From the NCBI GenBank assembly GCA_014155875.1, contig JACEFZ010012626.1, forward strand, positions 186,001-250,000: a stretch of DNA of 64,000 nucleotides. Direction: 5' to 3'. The notes under the pieces are model-generated. The model did no database searches. It saw only the letters and a list, made by a program, of their open reading frames with translations, and was not told the DNA's origin. This document shows positions 1 through 10,198 of this stretch, in pieces. Source of the stretch: Cepaea nemoralis (Eukaryota > Mollusca > Gastropoda > Stylommatophora > Helicidae). Position numbers and translations under genes: made by a program. Positions within the stretch are counted from its first letter, which is position 1. The number at the start of each line of letters is the position of its first letter.

Positions 1-191
1 TTTTAATTTTAAGAAACATATGCACAGACAAATTAGTGAGCTCACAGGAAGAAAAATAAGTGTAAATTCAGGGTGTTTGAAATCAAAAACATAAAAGTTA
101 TTATCGGAGAAATAGGCCAAAATGAAGAGGTGGAATGAGTATAAAAGAGATTTAAATGATGGCGAAAGGGAAGAATTAATAGAAGGAAGTA

Positions 192-260
192 CAAGGGGCT
201 TCTCATAAGTCTTTAGCCTGACCATGACGGAGTAGGCGGAGAAAATTAAAATTTGACACA
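192..260 (+). repeat. mariner left terminal inverted repeat
   Basis: Nearly perfect reverse complement of 1046-1114; preceded by the TA duplication at 190-191. Confidence 0.88.
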
Positions 261-391
261 TGTATAGCTCATTCAATTCGTAATAAACATATGAATTATG
301 AATTTCCCACCTCAACTGGTTTTTCCGATATCGTGCATGGCACAACACACCCTATTGACCAGATCTGCACATCCAACGGTTTGACAGAACA

Positions 392-1042
392 ATGGAGAAA
401 TTAGACGCCAGGACTGTGATAAAATTCTTGATGTTACAGGGTAAAAATCCTACAGAAATACACAGGGAGATGGGGCCAGTGTCTGAGGAAATCTGTCCTT
501 CGTATGCTTCTGTAAAATATTGGTGTTTGCAGTTTAAGTGTGTTCCCAAGTTGCACATTTGCCAAGACCAGGACGACCGTCCTTAGAGTGCAATGATGCA
601 AATGCTGCAAAAGTGAAGAAAATCATAGGCCATGATAGGAAAATGACAATTGCAGAGATATCGGGTTCAGAAAAACTGAGTAAGAGTAGTTTTTAGAATT
701 TCACACAACAGACTGAACATGAGAAAAGTGTGTGCCCCGCGCCTGCTGACATGTGAACAGAAACAAACACGGGTTGATTGCTGTGGCCAGTTGCTCAACA
801 TGTGGCTGTCGAAAAAACATGTAAAAGGCCATGGGGACGGTAGATCAGACTTGGATTCACCAAATCGTAAAAAAAACAGCTGAAAGGAAATCGGCTTGAC
901 AGTGACGAAGATGTCATAATGGCTTGTGATAACTGGTTTAGTTCGAAAAATAGGTTGTTCTATTCTGAAGGTATTTTCAAGGTCACGCAGAGATGGCAGA
1001 AATGCATAAATTCAGGTGGTGGCTACATTGAGAAGGAATAAG
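392..1042 (+). pseudogene. degenerate mariner transposase
   Basis: The N-terminus (392-540) has the helix-turn-helix pattern of the mariner/SETMAR family: a GKNPTEIHREM stretch, then SYASVKYWCLQFK. The reading frame then shifts near 545 into the usual linker before a GRP-like motif. A later piece (about 905-1042) matches the transposase C-terminus with a WF segment and the closing RWQKCINSGGGYIEKE. The catalytic DD34D core between them cannot be traced, and there are several stops. In an intact family member this enzyme cuts and pastes the element at TA sites; here it cannot be active. Confidence 0.8.
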
Positions 1043-1045
1043 CAA

Positions 1046-1114
1046 TGTGCCAAATTTCAATTTTCTCCGTCTACTCCTTCATGGTTACACTAAAGACTTA
1101 TGAGAAGCCCCTTG
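1046..1114 (-). repeat. mariner right terminal inverted repeat
   Basis: Reverse complement of 192-260; followed by the TA duplication at 1115-1116. Confidence 0.88.
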
Positions 1115-2161
1115 TAACTTAGAAGGTCCACTTATTCTAAAAGAAGAAGTCCCTAGCGCAGTCAAAGATACACAGAAAGAACAAACAGCTGGGCCAGATG
1201 AAATAACAATATAAGAATTAGAAGTACTGGGAAAATTTGGAGTAGATATATTAACCAAAATGTTGAATGATATTTACAGCAGTGGATATTTATCGCTGAA
1301 ATATATATTTATAGCTGTACGAAAAAGACCAGGAACATTTGAATGCGGTGACTTTTGTACAAACAACCTGATAAACCATGTCACTAAACTACTACTCAGA
1401 ATTATAATGAGAAGAACAAGAAAGAAAATAGCAATGCAAATTATTGAAGAACAGTATGGATTTGTGTAAGGAAAGGGTACAAACAATGCAATATATACAT
1501 TATGAACACTTATAGAAATATCAATAAAGACACAGAAAGATATATATATGTATATATATATATATATATATGTGCAACATTGGTTATACGAGGACATTCG
1601 ATAAAGTATAATATGATGAACTGATTAAAATGTTGGAAGATATCAACTTTGATGGGACAGATCTCAGAATAATAAATCAAAGCACTTACTGGAACCAAGT
1701 AGAAGCAATTAAAATGGAAAATAAAGAGAACAATTATGATCAAATAAAGCTAGGAGTACGACAGGTGTGCGTTTTTTCACCGGATAAAATCCAACCCCAC
1801 CACCACACCACCCATCCCCCTACCCCCAACAGCGAAATAATAATGAGAGAGATTTAAAGAGAAGCCGGGAAGACTAATCAGATGTTATAAAAAATATACG
1901 CTTTAAAGAAGACATTATTGGTGGCGGATAGTGCAAAAGATCTATAACAATTGTTAGACATTGTATTACCAAAGAGTGCTAAGAAAGACCTCTCCTTGAA
2001 TATCAAGAAAACAGTAACAATGGTGATATCAAAGAAAAAGATCACATTAAAGTGAGAAATATAAATAGAAGGGAAAATTATTAATCAAGTGGATAATTTT
2101 AATCACCAGTGATATTTATAACATCAGACGGAAGGTGCGCAATATATTTTAAGAATAAAAT

Positions 2162-3229
2162 CATCATCATCATCATCATTATCATCATCATCATCATCAT
2201 CATCATCTTCCACTTCTGCCGTCAAGCATCGTGGGGAGGAATAATTTGCGTTCCAGCGCCCGGTGGACGGCACTGGATAGTGTCATTCCGTGTGATTGTA
2301 CATGTCTTATATGTCGTCAATCCATTTTCTTCTTGGACGTCCTCTTGGTCTCGTCGCAGATGATCTTTGATGTAAGGCCAGTGATGGTAGTTGTTGCTGT
2401 CGAATTCTAACGACATGGCCAAAGCACTTGATCTTCTGTCTTTCAATAAATGTGGAACAAGGTGTTGATCCCACAGTCTGTCTGATAACAGTATTTCTAA
2501 CTTGGACTCGGATTCTTACGTTGGCAGCTTTCCTCAGGCATCTCATCTCGCAGGTGTTGTAAAAGTCGCTTAAAAGTTGACAGGGTCGACTTCATTGTAT
2601 CAGGTTTTATCCCATATGGCTCGGTCTCTTTCCGCAGCACGGAAGCGTCGCACAAAGCACAAACTCCGTAGCTTTAGCGACGACCCACAGGAGTCTCCGA
2701 AAAACATTCACCCGTAAACCGAAGGACGCTGCCCGGAATCGAACCCACAACCTTCGGAGCCCGAGTCAAACGGCTTGACCACTTCGCCACGGAGACTCCC
2801 CCAGGTGTTGATTTTGCGAAAGTGTGATTTGGATAAAGTCCAAGTTTGAGATTGGGGGTTTGTGTGGATATGTTATTTATTATCTAGTCGCTTTACGGAC
2901 ATGGGTATATTTGGATGTTTCAGTAAGGGTGATAGTTGATATGTAAGTGCTCTAGCTTTTTGACATCTGATTTCGATGTCTCTGTCCAGTCTGCCATTTT
3001 CTGTGATCATACTTCCAAGATATTTGAATTATTTAATTTTTTTCAGAGTTGTCCTTTTTATATGTATACTTAGGGGACCAGGCGATCTGCTAGCTTGCAT
3101 TACTTCGATTTTGGCTGTGTTTATACTCATATTGTATCTGCTGCATGTTGAACTCAGTTTTTAATATGATTATGTAGTCTGCTCTCATCGCTGTAAAACG
3201 GGCACTGGTCTTAATGCAAATAGAAGTTC
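2162..3229 (-). mobile_element. 5'-truncated LINE (LINE-D) inserted in LINE-C
   Basis: Read on the minus strand, 3180-2830 encodes an RT-distal segment (YLGSMITENGRLDRDIEIR region) and 2550-2222 the terminal part with EMRCLRK, then KIKCFGHVV, then RPRGRPRRKWIDDI. These are hallmarks of the C-terminal tail of RTE/CR1-like LINE polyproteins. The 3' end is a (GAT)n tail, seen on the + strand as ATC repeats at 2162-2210. An 11-bp flanking duplication with two mismatches is visible: 2151-2161 (aagaataaaat) and 3230-3240 (aagaacagaat). The copy lacks endonuclease and the RT core, so it was 5' truncated on insertion. It is interrupted by a SINE at 2560-2801. Confidence 0.8.
2560..2801 (-). mobile_element. 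tRNA-derived SINE family A, copy 1
   Basis: On the minus strand the element opens with a tRNA-like head: an A box TGGCGAAGTGG and a perfect B box GGTTCGATTCC. A body follows that ends in the CAGGGTCGAC region reversed. It is flanked by the 9-bp duplication caggtgttg (2551-2559 and 2802-2810). Removing it restores the LINE-D reading frame across KINTCEMRCLRK. Further copies are at 32094-32316 and 46806-47032, and a diverged partial copy near 60490-60660. SINEs are transcribed by RNA polymerase III from these internal boxes and moved by a partner LINE. Confidence 0.88.
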
Positions 3230-3334
3230 AAGAACAGAATAGGGAAACCAAAAGCTACATTTCAGAAAATTAAAAGTATTTTATGCAATAAACCAATATC
3301 ATCGAATGTAATAAAGAGAATTCTGAAGTGTTAT

Positions 3335-3940
3335 TGTCACAGTCCTGCACTCAGGCAAACCTCATCTGTACCTCACAAATAATAATAATATGCACAGATG
3401 GTTTTCTCTACAATATTTATTCAGGCAAGCCTGACAATTCTCTAAGGCGTTCTTTGCCTGTACATAAATAGAGAATACTTATTAATCACATTACACAATG
3501 TATGAATTCACAACACACTCTCGCTAAACATTGCATGCGTTCATAGACAATAACTTAGAACCACGTCCAGTCAGAAAGCCGTCTGTCCCCCGTTTGTCTT
3601 AACTCAGCTCGCAGCTTGCCTACGCGGTCAAGCTCCCTCGTGGGGTGCGTGCTAATCCCTTTGCACACAGCACTATCGTCTCTGCCTTCTAGAGTCCTGT
3701 TCTACTTCACGTTGTCACGTCTACGTCTGCCGCTCCCTATTCCTGGGTCGGTCCCTCTATTGTCCTAACTATAACACGTTAGTGTTCCCACCCGAGTCTA
3801 GTCATATCTGTTATTACGTCCTGGCTTGGGTGCTGTCTCTATTCAGTCTATACCTTTATAGACGTCCTGTCTCTATGTCCTATAAGTCCTCACCCCTCTA
3901 CTGTCACTAGTCTGTCTCAGTACAGTGTAGGACCTTGACA
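3335..3940 (-). mobile_element. solo-LTR-like insertion in LINE-C
   Basis: The 606-bp insert begins TGTCACAGTCCTGCACT and ends AGTGTAGGACCTTGACA, which are imperfect inverted ends of the TG...CA type. It separates two adjoining segments of the LINE-C coding region. The flanks are gttat and tttat, a 4 of 5 match to a 5-bp duplication. Read on the minus strand it has a TATA box (CTATAAAGG, + strand 3855-3860) and an AATAAA signal (+ strand 3417-3422) in the order expected of an LTR. The 17-bp inverted ends are long for an LTR, so a non-autonomous TIR transposon is an alternative. Confidence 0.6.
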
Positions 3941-4375
3941 TTTATATATATAACCTATTTTGCTATATGGCAGTGAATCTTGGAATGTAAATGAACAAAT
4001 TAGGAAGAAATTGGAAGCAATAGAGATGTAGTTCCTAAGACGAATGTTGCGAATTATTTTGATTGCCAGAATAACTAACAACGATTGCCTGAAAGAGGTT
4101 AATGAAACTAGAACAGTATATACAACAATAAGAAAGAGACAAACAGCTTTCTTTGGTCAAGTGATGAGAAGAGAGGCATTGGAGAACATCGTGACAACTG
4201 GAAAGAACGAGGGGAAGAGAGGCAGAGCCCAACCAAGAGAAATAACTCTGGATGGGTTGAGGGGTGGCATGGTGGAATATCATAAGTAGATTTGATCCAG
4301 AACACCAAAGACCGAGATCTGTGGAGAAACAAGACTGCATACGCCAGCTGGTATAGCACCTGATGATGATGAATC

Positions 4376-4652
4376 ATTTCTAGGCAAGTTTACGTTCAGT
4401 AGTTTGCCATTACAGGTCTCCGTGGCGAAGGGTTTAGGGACGCGGTTCGTAATCCCGTAAACCCGCGTTCGAAACACAGCTGCGCGTGATTTGGCAGCAG
4501 ACTGCGTTGCGTTGGTTTTGCGTTGGTATAGGTGCCGGTCGTTCGGAAAGCAATGACAGACTACTTGAACGTTAACTTGCCAAGAGATCACAGCGGCAGA
4601 AATGTTGGTGTTGACTACGATGTCATGTAAACAGGATATGCAAAAAAAAAAA
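4376..4652 (+). mobile_element. tRNA-derived SINE family B, copy 1
   Basis: The stretch begins after the LINE-C tail. It carries a tRNA-like head GTCTCCGTGGCGAAGGG (A-box region near 4416) and a CGTTCGAAACA B-box-like site near 4467. The body includes GGTCGTTCGGAAAGCAATG and ends in ATATGCAAAAAAAAAAAA (4637-4652). Related copies lie at 4655-4812 (minus), 5255-5540, 22512-22740 and 28776-28890. The head resembles that of SINE family A although the bodies differ. Confidence 0.75.
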
Positions 4653-4654
4653 AA

Positions 4655-4812
4655 GATTGCCATTGCTTTCTGAATGACCGGCATTCATACCATTGTATGG
4701 AAACCAACACAAGACGGTCTGCTTACAAATCGCCCGAGGCTGTGTTTCACAACGCGATATGCGGGATTACAATTTGCATTAGTAAAGCCTTCGCCACGGA
4801 GCAGGCTCCATT
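4655..4812 (-). mobile_element. SINE family B, truncated inverted copy
   Basis: The reverse complement reads from CTCCGTGGCGAAGGC through a family B body to AAGCAATGGCAATCTT. It lacks the 3' part and the A tail. It abuts the A tail of the + copy, so the two copies form a tail-to-body inverted pair about 430 bp long that could fold as a hairpin in RNA. Confidence 0.7.
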
Positions 4813-5099
4813 ATGTACTTAAATAAAACCATGTCTATTTCTGTCTAAGCCCCAGTCCAGGACTGTGCTGGACTTTCTATCTTACTACATCGGACACTGG
4901 AACAATAAGCCACAGATGAAGAAAGCGGACCCGAGCATGACGTCATCGAATTTTGGTCAATCCCCGTAGATGTGACCGCATTACGTCCGGCACGTTAACC
5001 TATTTGTTCAATTGTCCCCCTTCTATTGATCAACATAAGTATGTTTTATAGGTATGTTAGAGGACATTCTCTTCATATTTTGTATCACAGTTGGTCATT

Positions 5100-5245
5100 A
5101 GATCAAGAATATGATGGATTATTTCAAGAGCATTCTCTCTAAGTTGTCTGGTCTTGAAAATACAATTCAGTTGCCAGACATTCTGCGTGCGCAATTTGTA
5201 AACCTTTTAAAATAAAGTTGAATTGAATTGAATTGAATCAACCAC
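5100..5245 (+). repeat. probable 3' end of an unknown retroelement with (GAATT)n tail
   Basis: The stretch ends in AATAAAGTTGAATTGAATTG and four GAATT repeats. A similar phrase (CGTGCGCAATTTGT with AATAAA downstream) suggests a LINE 3' UTR, compare the (GATTT)n-type end at 48280. Upstream 4813-5099 shows nothing I recognise. Confidence 0.35.
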
Positions 5246-5254
5246 ATGTTTTTT

Positions 5255-5540
5255 TACCAGGTAATTTTACGTTCTACAATTTGCCAATGCAGGTCTGGCT
5301 GGCGAAGGGCTTAGTGACTTTCTCCGTAATCCCGTATATCCACGTAGGGTAACGAAGCTGTTCGAGATTCGGTAGCAGATCACGTCGCCTTGATTACTTA
5401 CGAGGGTATGTGAGCCCGTTTGCTCAGAAAGAATGGCAAATTATTGAGCGTAATCTTGCCAAGAGATCAACAACAGAGTTAAAATTATGGTGTTGACAGC
5501 GATGTCCTGCAAATATGATTTGCGAAAAAAAAAAACATTG
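5255..5540 (+). mobile_element. SINE family B, copy 3
   Basis: It shares the leader ATTTTACGTTCTACAATTTG with copy 1, then GGCTGGCGAAGGGCTTAG, the GTTTGCTCAGAAAGAATGG block, the GCCAAGAGATCAACAACAG block and an A run at 5525-5535. The B box is degraded (TGTTCGAGATTC). Confidence 0.7.
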
Positions 5541-6035
5541 CCATTGTTTTCTGAACGAGAAGTCAATGTTTAAATCCAAGTGCCCCGGGAAGGTTAACCT
5601 GGTCAACAAATGCCCGCAGAAGTCGGATGTGTCGGCCTAACCGCGCAAGAATGCAGCTCTTCTGTGAACAGGCACAACGCAATCACGTCAGGAAGAAAAA
5701 AAATTAGTCCGGATGAACGCAGAAGAAGAAGAAGAATCCACGTGCACGATTCGTGGCACGCTCCCGTTGTCAGCTTATTTCACGTTAAAACTCTAGACCA
5801 AGATAATCTATCCCTCTGCAACTCTGTACACACACAAACACACACTCACACACGCACGCGCTCGCAACTATACATGCTACCTTTACAATGCATTTGCTCA
5901 TGTCTGAGTCAATGAATTACCTAACTGAATATTTTCTATTACAATCACATCATATTTGGGCATTGCCCTTTTTATTGTCACTACCACCTTCGATAATTTA
6001 ATTATTTTGAATAGATACTGAATTGAACCAACTAT
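5541..6035. other. no recognised feature
   Basis: Apart from a short (CA)n run at 5828-5860 and a small GAA run near 5721, nothing recognisable is seen. Confidence 0.5.
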
Positions 6036-6039
6036 ACAA

Positions 6040-6339
6040 CCATCATAGGATACGTAACACTTCCGGGTATATGTTATGTAATATTGTCTGTTCCAGATTA
6101 TGTAACACTTCCAGGTATATTTTATGAAACACTGTCTGGTAAGGTAATGTAACACTGTCTGGAATATGTAATGAAACACCAGCCAGCATTTGTTATGTAA
6201 CAATGACTAGAATATGTTATGTAACACTGTCTGGTATATGTTATGTAACTCTGTCTGTTATATATTATGTAACACGGGCCGGTATATGTTATGTAACACT
6301 GCCTGGTATAGGCAATGTAACACTGTCTGGTATATGTTA
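6040..6339. repeat. 24-bp minisatellite, block 1
   Basis: Diverged tandem monomers of about 24 bp, each containing a TGTTATGTAACA dyad and usually CTGTCTGGTA. This is the left end of a locus that continues after the LINE at 10199. The array is interrupted in phase: the left side stops at TATATGTTA and the right side resumes with TGTAACACTG. Confidence 0.9.
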
Positions 6340-6364
6340 GTTAGTTAGTTAGTTAGTCGACAGA

Positions 6365-8281
6365 TCATCCTCGTTGCACATCGGACCATTCAGTCCATAA
6401 GTGCTCGGATCCCCTCCTCAGCAAATCCCGCAGCGTGTAGCGGCTAACGACGCCAGTTCTGTGTTGGTTTATCAATCTTCTTTGGCTTCCTGCGTAGTGT
6501 TCTTGTTTGGCCACCCCTCTTTTAATTTGCTGCTCTCGCAGTCTGGCCATTGTTGTAGATTCACAGTCATCACTTGGTTCTTGCAAAAGTCTCACTTCTC
6601 GAAGAGCATTCAGAATGTCAGCCTGGTCCATGGCGCGTCCGCCCTCCACAGTAGCCTCACCTGCGAGCTTGTCAGCCCGCTCATTTCCTTGTACTCCCGC
6701 ATGACCTGGCACGAAGATGAAACTAATCTTTGCCAGCCGAGACCGCTCCAGAGGCAGCAACCATTCTCTTCGGATCGACCCCTCCTCTATCCTCTTGATC
6801 ATGTTCATTGAGTCGCTAAGGAAACAAGCCCTAGTGAATGTCTGTGTCTCGAGCCATGTTATTGCTTTACTTACTGCCATGACTTCCATGGTCAGGCTAC
6901 TTGTGGTTTCAGTGAAAGCACCAGAGTCCTCCTTCACAATTCTCCCTCCGGCCCGAGCTGTAAAGGCCCATGAGCTTCTCACATGTCGGACGACCGACCC
7001 ATCTGTGTAGATGACCGCGTCACTGTCTAGCGAATTCTCGAAAATCAACGCTTGTACTTCAGCCTCCACAGCAGCCGGATTTTCTTGTCTGCATTTTCTA
7101 TCTAGTTGGATGCAAACTGAAAAGGATGTGCAGAAGTCTGTTGGCACTTGCACCCACTCCTCGCCAGGTTCTAAGTCCTCAAGTGAACACACCTGTTGAA
7201 GAATGTCTTCGGCTTGACCCATCCACGACCGTCCTCTTTTTAACCTGCTGCCCTTCACCTTCCTAATTTCACTATGCAGTGGATGCTGTGTGTTTGCGTT
7301 AATTCTGAGGTAGGCGCGTGCCCTGCAAACTTGCATTCTCTCTTCAATGGTTGGAAAATCAAGAAGGTAGCGCATCGCCCTGCATGCTGTATCTCTTGTA
7401 CATCCAAGAATAATGCGCATAGCTTCATTCTGTATCCTTTCCATCCTTTCTATCTGCTTATGGCTGAGAGTCAGGATTGCCATTGCATACTCCAAAACAG
7501 ACATGACCAGCCCCTCGTACAGAAGACATAGATGGCGCTGCTCACAGTTTGCTGCCGCCATCACCCGCATCGCTGCCAAGCCCCGCTTGGCCTTTGTTAT
7601 CACCTGGTCTATGTGCACATTATAAGCAAGGCTTCGATCAAACCGTATCCCCAGGTAATTCATTGCCTGCGTTCTTTCCACCGTCTCTGAACACAGCATT
7701 ACAGTTGGTGTTGGATTGTTGACAATATGATTATTCAACGAGAACCAAGTCACTGTTGCCTTTGTTGGGTTGACCATTGCCCCAGCTTCATCACACCAAG
7801 TACTTATGCGATTGAGTTCGGTTTGTAGTTCCACAGCAACCTCCTCTCTATCCTTACCCTGACGATACACTAAAACATCATCGGCATATGACAATGTCCT
7901 GCCAGGTCCAGTGATCTGCTCACTGGTGATTCTCACTGTGTAGGCGTTGAACAGTACCGGAGATAATGGTGATCCCTGTGGTAGGCCAGGATATATTGTT
8001 GTTGGTTCCGAAGTCCAACTGCCACATCTAAAAACTACTTTCCGTTGGAAGAGGGCTGCAGCGATCCAACTAAGGAGGAATGGACTTACGTTTAGTTCAA
8101 GAAGCTGAAACATTAAAAAATCCAGTGGTACTCTGTTGTATGCGTCCTCAAGATCAATCGCTGCAGCAACAGTTTCAGTGCCTGAGTGGAAACCTTCATA
8201 GACATCATGGGCAAAGACTGCTGCATTGGTCCTAGGTTTCTCTTTTTGGACGGTACCCACCCAGGGTAGGTGGGAAAACAC
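6365..8281 (-). pseudogene. LINE-I reverse transcriptase palm and RNase H
   Basis: A 638-residue frame. Residues roughly 20-170 are the RT palm: AIDLEDAYNRVPLDFL, GLPQGSPLSPVLF and the catalytic LSYADDVLVY, with YADD intact. Residues roughly 410-570 are an RNase H domain with its acidic residues in TDGS, TMEVMA, LSDSMN and GNERADKLAG. The C-terminus (RRGSEHLWTEW) ends just before the 3' UTR. RT copies element RNA into DNA at the nick and RNase H degrades the template. Antisense open frames of up to 144 residues over this region are shadows. Confidence 0.88.
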
Positions 8282-9542
8282 CTTGCCTCTCTAGTTGGCT
8301 TGATATTTTCCTGGCAATTACCTTCTCCAGCAGCTTGCCTACTGTATTCTGCATGGTTATAATTCGATATCCCTGAATTTTTTTGTGGTCTTTGTCAGGC
8401 TTCGGCAAGGGAATCAGATAGCTATGTAACCATTCCTCCTTGATGCTAGCACTCCCTATACTGTTGTTGTACATGTCTGCTAGTTTCTCTAGCTCATTGT
8501 CGGTACACCTATTTATGTCGTCGTATCTTATGCCATCAGGACCTGGAGCACTGTTTTTTGATCGTCGAAGCACAGCCTTGATTTCTTTCACTGTCACTGT
8601 GTCTTCATCCGAAGTGTTCTGGGCCTTGCATCTGTCTGAGGTGACCTCCTTGGCCAGATTCCGGCCTCCCATGTCTGTCTGGTTGCTCTGCTCAAGGTAG
8701 CGTTCAAAGAGGGCTTTGCCCTTATCCTCATCAGTCCTCTGCCAGATGAGGTCAGCACCTTGGAAGTCAGAAATGCTCTTATTCTTGACTACCCCACTCA
8801 TGCTTTTATGTAGTCGCCAGAACAATTTCAGTGACTTGTCTGTGCTTACTCTTTGACACACCTCTGCCCATTTTTCGCTTTTAACCACCTTGACCAGTTT
8901 TTTGAAATAGCTTACTTTTGTGTGCATCTCTCTTTCTAAGTGCAAGCAGGGACTAGGATGACCAGCTCTGTTCTTCTTGGCATTTTGCCATCTCCTTACA
9001 GCACTACGCTTATCCACCCAAGCCTTCTCCACCTCGAAACTCCACCACGGTGGCTGCTCCCAGCTTTTTCTCCTGCCCTGAAACGTTCTGCGCTTGTCAC
9101 GTCTTATTTTGCTCACCACATCTTGCCCTGTACTGTCATACTGGAACGTCTTTACCTTTAGCTTGTGCTGCCTGGTTCTGCCTTTCTCCACCAATATGCT
9201 GCAAGGGTGGTGGTCGCTGCCATGGTGTCCTAGGACACCCCATCTACACACTGTAGTGAGTGAAGGTGAAACTAGCGCCAGATCAATAGCACTGTCCTCA
9301 TCGCCTGGACGGCTTGCTGTCCTGGTGACACAGCCACTGTTGATACAAACCAGGTTGATGGTTTCCAGTGCAGTCTCTAGCTCCTCCCCTTGTGTATTGG
9401 AGGAAGTGTTTCCCCATGATCTGCCTTTAGCGTTGAAGTCACCACAGAAAATAACATTTCTCTCGTGGCCTAATATGCCACTTAAGCACTGCCACTTCTG
9501 GGCGTCCACACTCGCATTGCGGGCATAAACATTAACCAACAC
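8232..9542 (-). pseudogene. LINE-I endonuclease C-terminal part plus RT N-terminal part
   Basis: The 436-residue frame starts inside the endonuclease: LVNVYARN, then the catalytic CGDFNAKG block and GSDHHP block of APE-type endonucleases. After a linker of about 200 residues it reaches the RT entry signature SAPGPDGIRYDDI, the LIPLPKPDKD block and ITMQNTVGKLLEKVIA. It overlaps the next frame at 8232-8281, where one frameshift separates it from the RT palm. Only two frameshifts separate the whole polyprotein from being continuous, so this is a relatively young copy. Confidence 0.85.
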
Positions 9543-9961
9543 GAATGGTATACTGAATGAACTCTCAACGCCTGTATTTGTATATCGTCACTGTCCCAAC
9601 TGGACATGTCTAGCTCTGACACCACCATGCTGTCGCGAACGAGAATCGCCGTTCCCAGATGTCGTCTGTTGTAGAAACATTTGAAGCCGGCAATTCGGAG
9701 TAGCTGATCGCCCAGTCTCGTCTCCTGGAGTGCTACAATGTCGTTCCTGTAAACTAGGGTTTCTAAAATAGAGCCCCGTTGTTTTACACTGGCACAGTTC
9801 CAATATAGAATACGGATGTTCCTGAGTCCTAGACGGTGACACTTGAGTCTAAAACGTCTCAAACCCCCGCGCTTACCTTGCTTCTTTGTCCCTGCGCGGC
9901 TACCACGCCGCTTCGTTATGTTGACTGTTGATCGCTCGGAAAGAAGACGTTCTTCCGCCAT
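9482..9961 (-). pseudogene. LINE-I endonuclease N-terminal part
   Basis: I take the start at the ATG at 9961-9959 (MAEERLLSERS); the frame is open 27 codons further upstream. A basic, Arg/Lys-rich leader of about 50 residues is followed by the APE fold start IRILYWNCASVKQRG and the catalytic QETRLGD motif, where Glu binds the metal. The frame ends in a frameshift around 9482-9542, where the next ORF takes over at LVNVYARNAS. In an active element this domain nicks target DNA to prime reverse transcription. Confidence 0.8.
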
Positions 9962-10198
9962 GTTGAAAAAACGTAAACACAGACTGCTGATAACCACACA
10001 CGCTGCTGAAAATTCACTCAAGGATGGCTTCGCTCGATGCACGAACTCCGTAGCACCCGCGCAGATCTTGAGTAGAAACTCCTGGTTTTACATCCTGGCA
10101 CACCAATTACACGCAAGAGATGAATAAATCCATCCCTTACGCGAAAAAGTTAACGAACACAAAACAACACGACCGTCCGTCGCCATCTTGAAACCGGA

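Larger units (their letters stand above)
192..1114 (+). mobile_element. mariner-type DNA transposon with about 69-bp terminal inverted repeats
   Basis: The element is bounded by TA on both sides (190-191 and 1115-1116), as expected for Tc1/mariner target duplication. The ends 192-260 and 1046-1114 are inverted repeats of about 69 bp with few mismatches, starting CAAGGGGCTTCTCATAAGTC. Inside is a broken mariner transposase on the + strand. At 923 bp it is shorter than the usual roughly 1.3 kb, and the middle of the transposase is missing. The inverted repeats are longer than the roughly 30 bp typical of classical mariner. It sits inside LINE-C, so it is younger than that LINE. Confidence 0.88.
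1..4375 (+). mobile_element. RTE-like LINE (LINE-C), old copy interrupted by three insertions
   Basis: This is a decayed APE-type non-LTR retrotransposon truncated at the window edge. Its pieces are 1-191, 1115-2161, 3230-3334 and 3941-4375. Piece 1 matches, in reverse complement, the linker region of the minus-strand copy near 37500-37600. Piece 2 carries RT blocks (a TKAF-like block near 1600, then LGVRQ near 1750 and an ITSDGRC block near 2125). Pieces 3 and 4 continue with the post-RT region (LLYGSESW near 3965, FLRRML near 4035, KRQTAFFGQV near 4140) and end in (GAT)n at about 4362-4373. Many stops and frameshifts make it non-functional. When the three inserts are removed the coding order is continuous, which is the main support for one original element. 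Confidence 0.8.
6340..10198 (-). mobile_element. near full-length I-like LINE (LINE-I) with EN, RT and RNase H
   Basis: About 3.86 kb on the minus strand, inserted in the 24-bp minisatellite. The 5' end (10198) starts TCCGGTTTCAAGATGGCGAC. It encodes an APE-type endonuclease, a reverse transcriptase and an RNase H, now spread over three overlapping frames. The 3' end reads through the GTCGA motif into a (CTAA)n tail (6340-6358 as TTAG on the + strand). No separate ORF1 is visible. APE, RT and RNase H together place it in the I superfamily or a related group. Other copies: 29775-31926, 44190-46500, 53490-53875, 61976-62210. Confidence 0.9.

Noticed and set aside
1142..1600. A separate gene suggested by open frames near 1260-1600
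   Set aside because: These are pieces of the LINE-C RT fingers region in shifted frames; the order matches the other LINE-C copies.
2700..2800. tRNA gene suggested by A and B boxes
   Set aside because: The same head with an extended non-tRNA body occurs at three more places and is flanked by a target duplication, so it is a SINE, not a tRNA gene.
6401..6811. Plus-strand open frames of 60-144 codons over LINE-I
   Set aside because: They are antisense shadows of the RT and RNase H reading frames.
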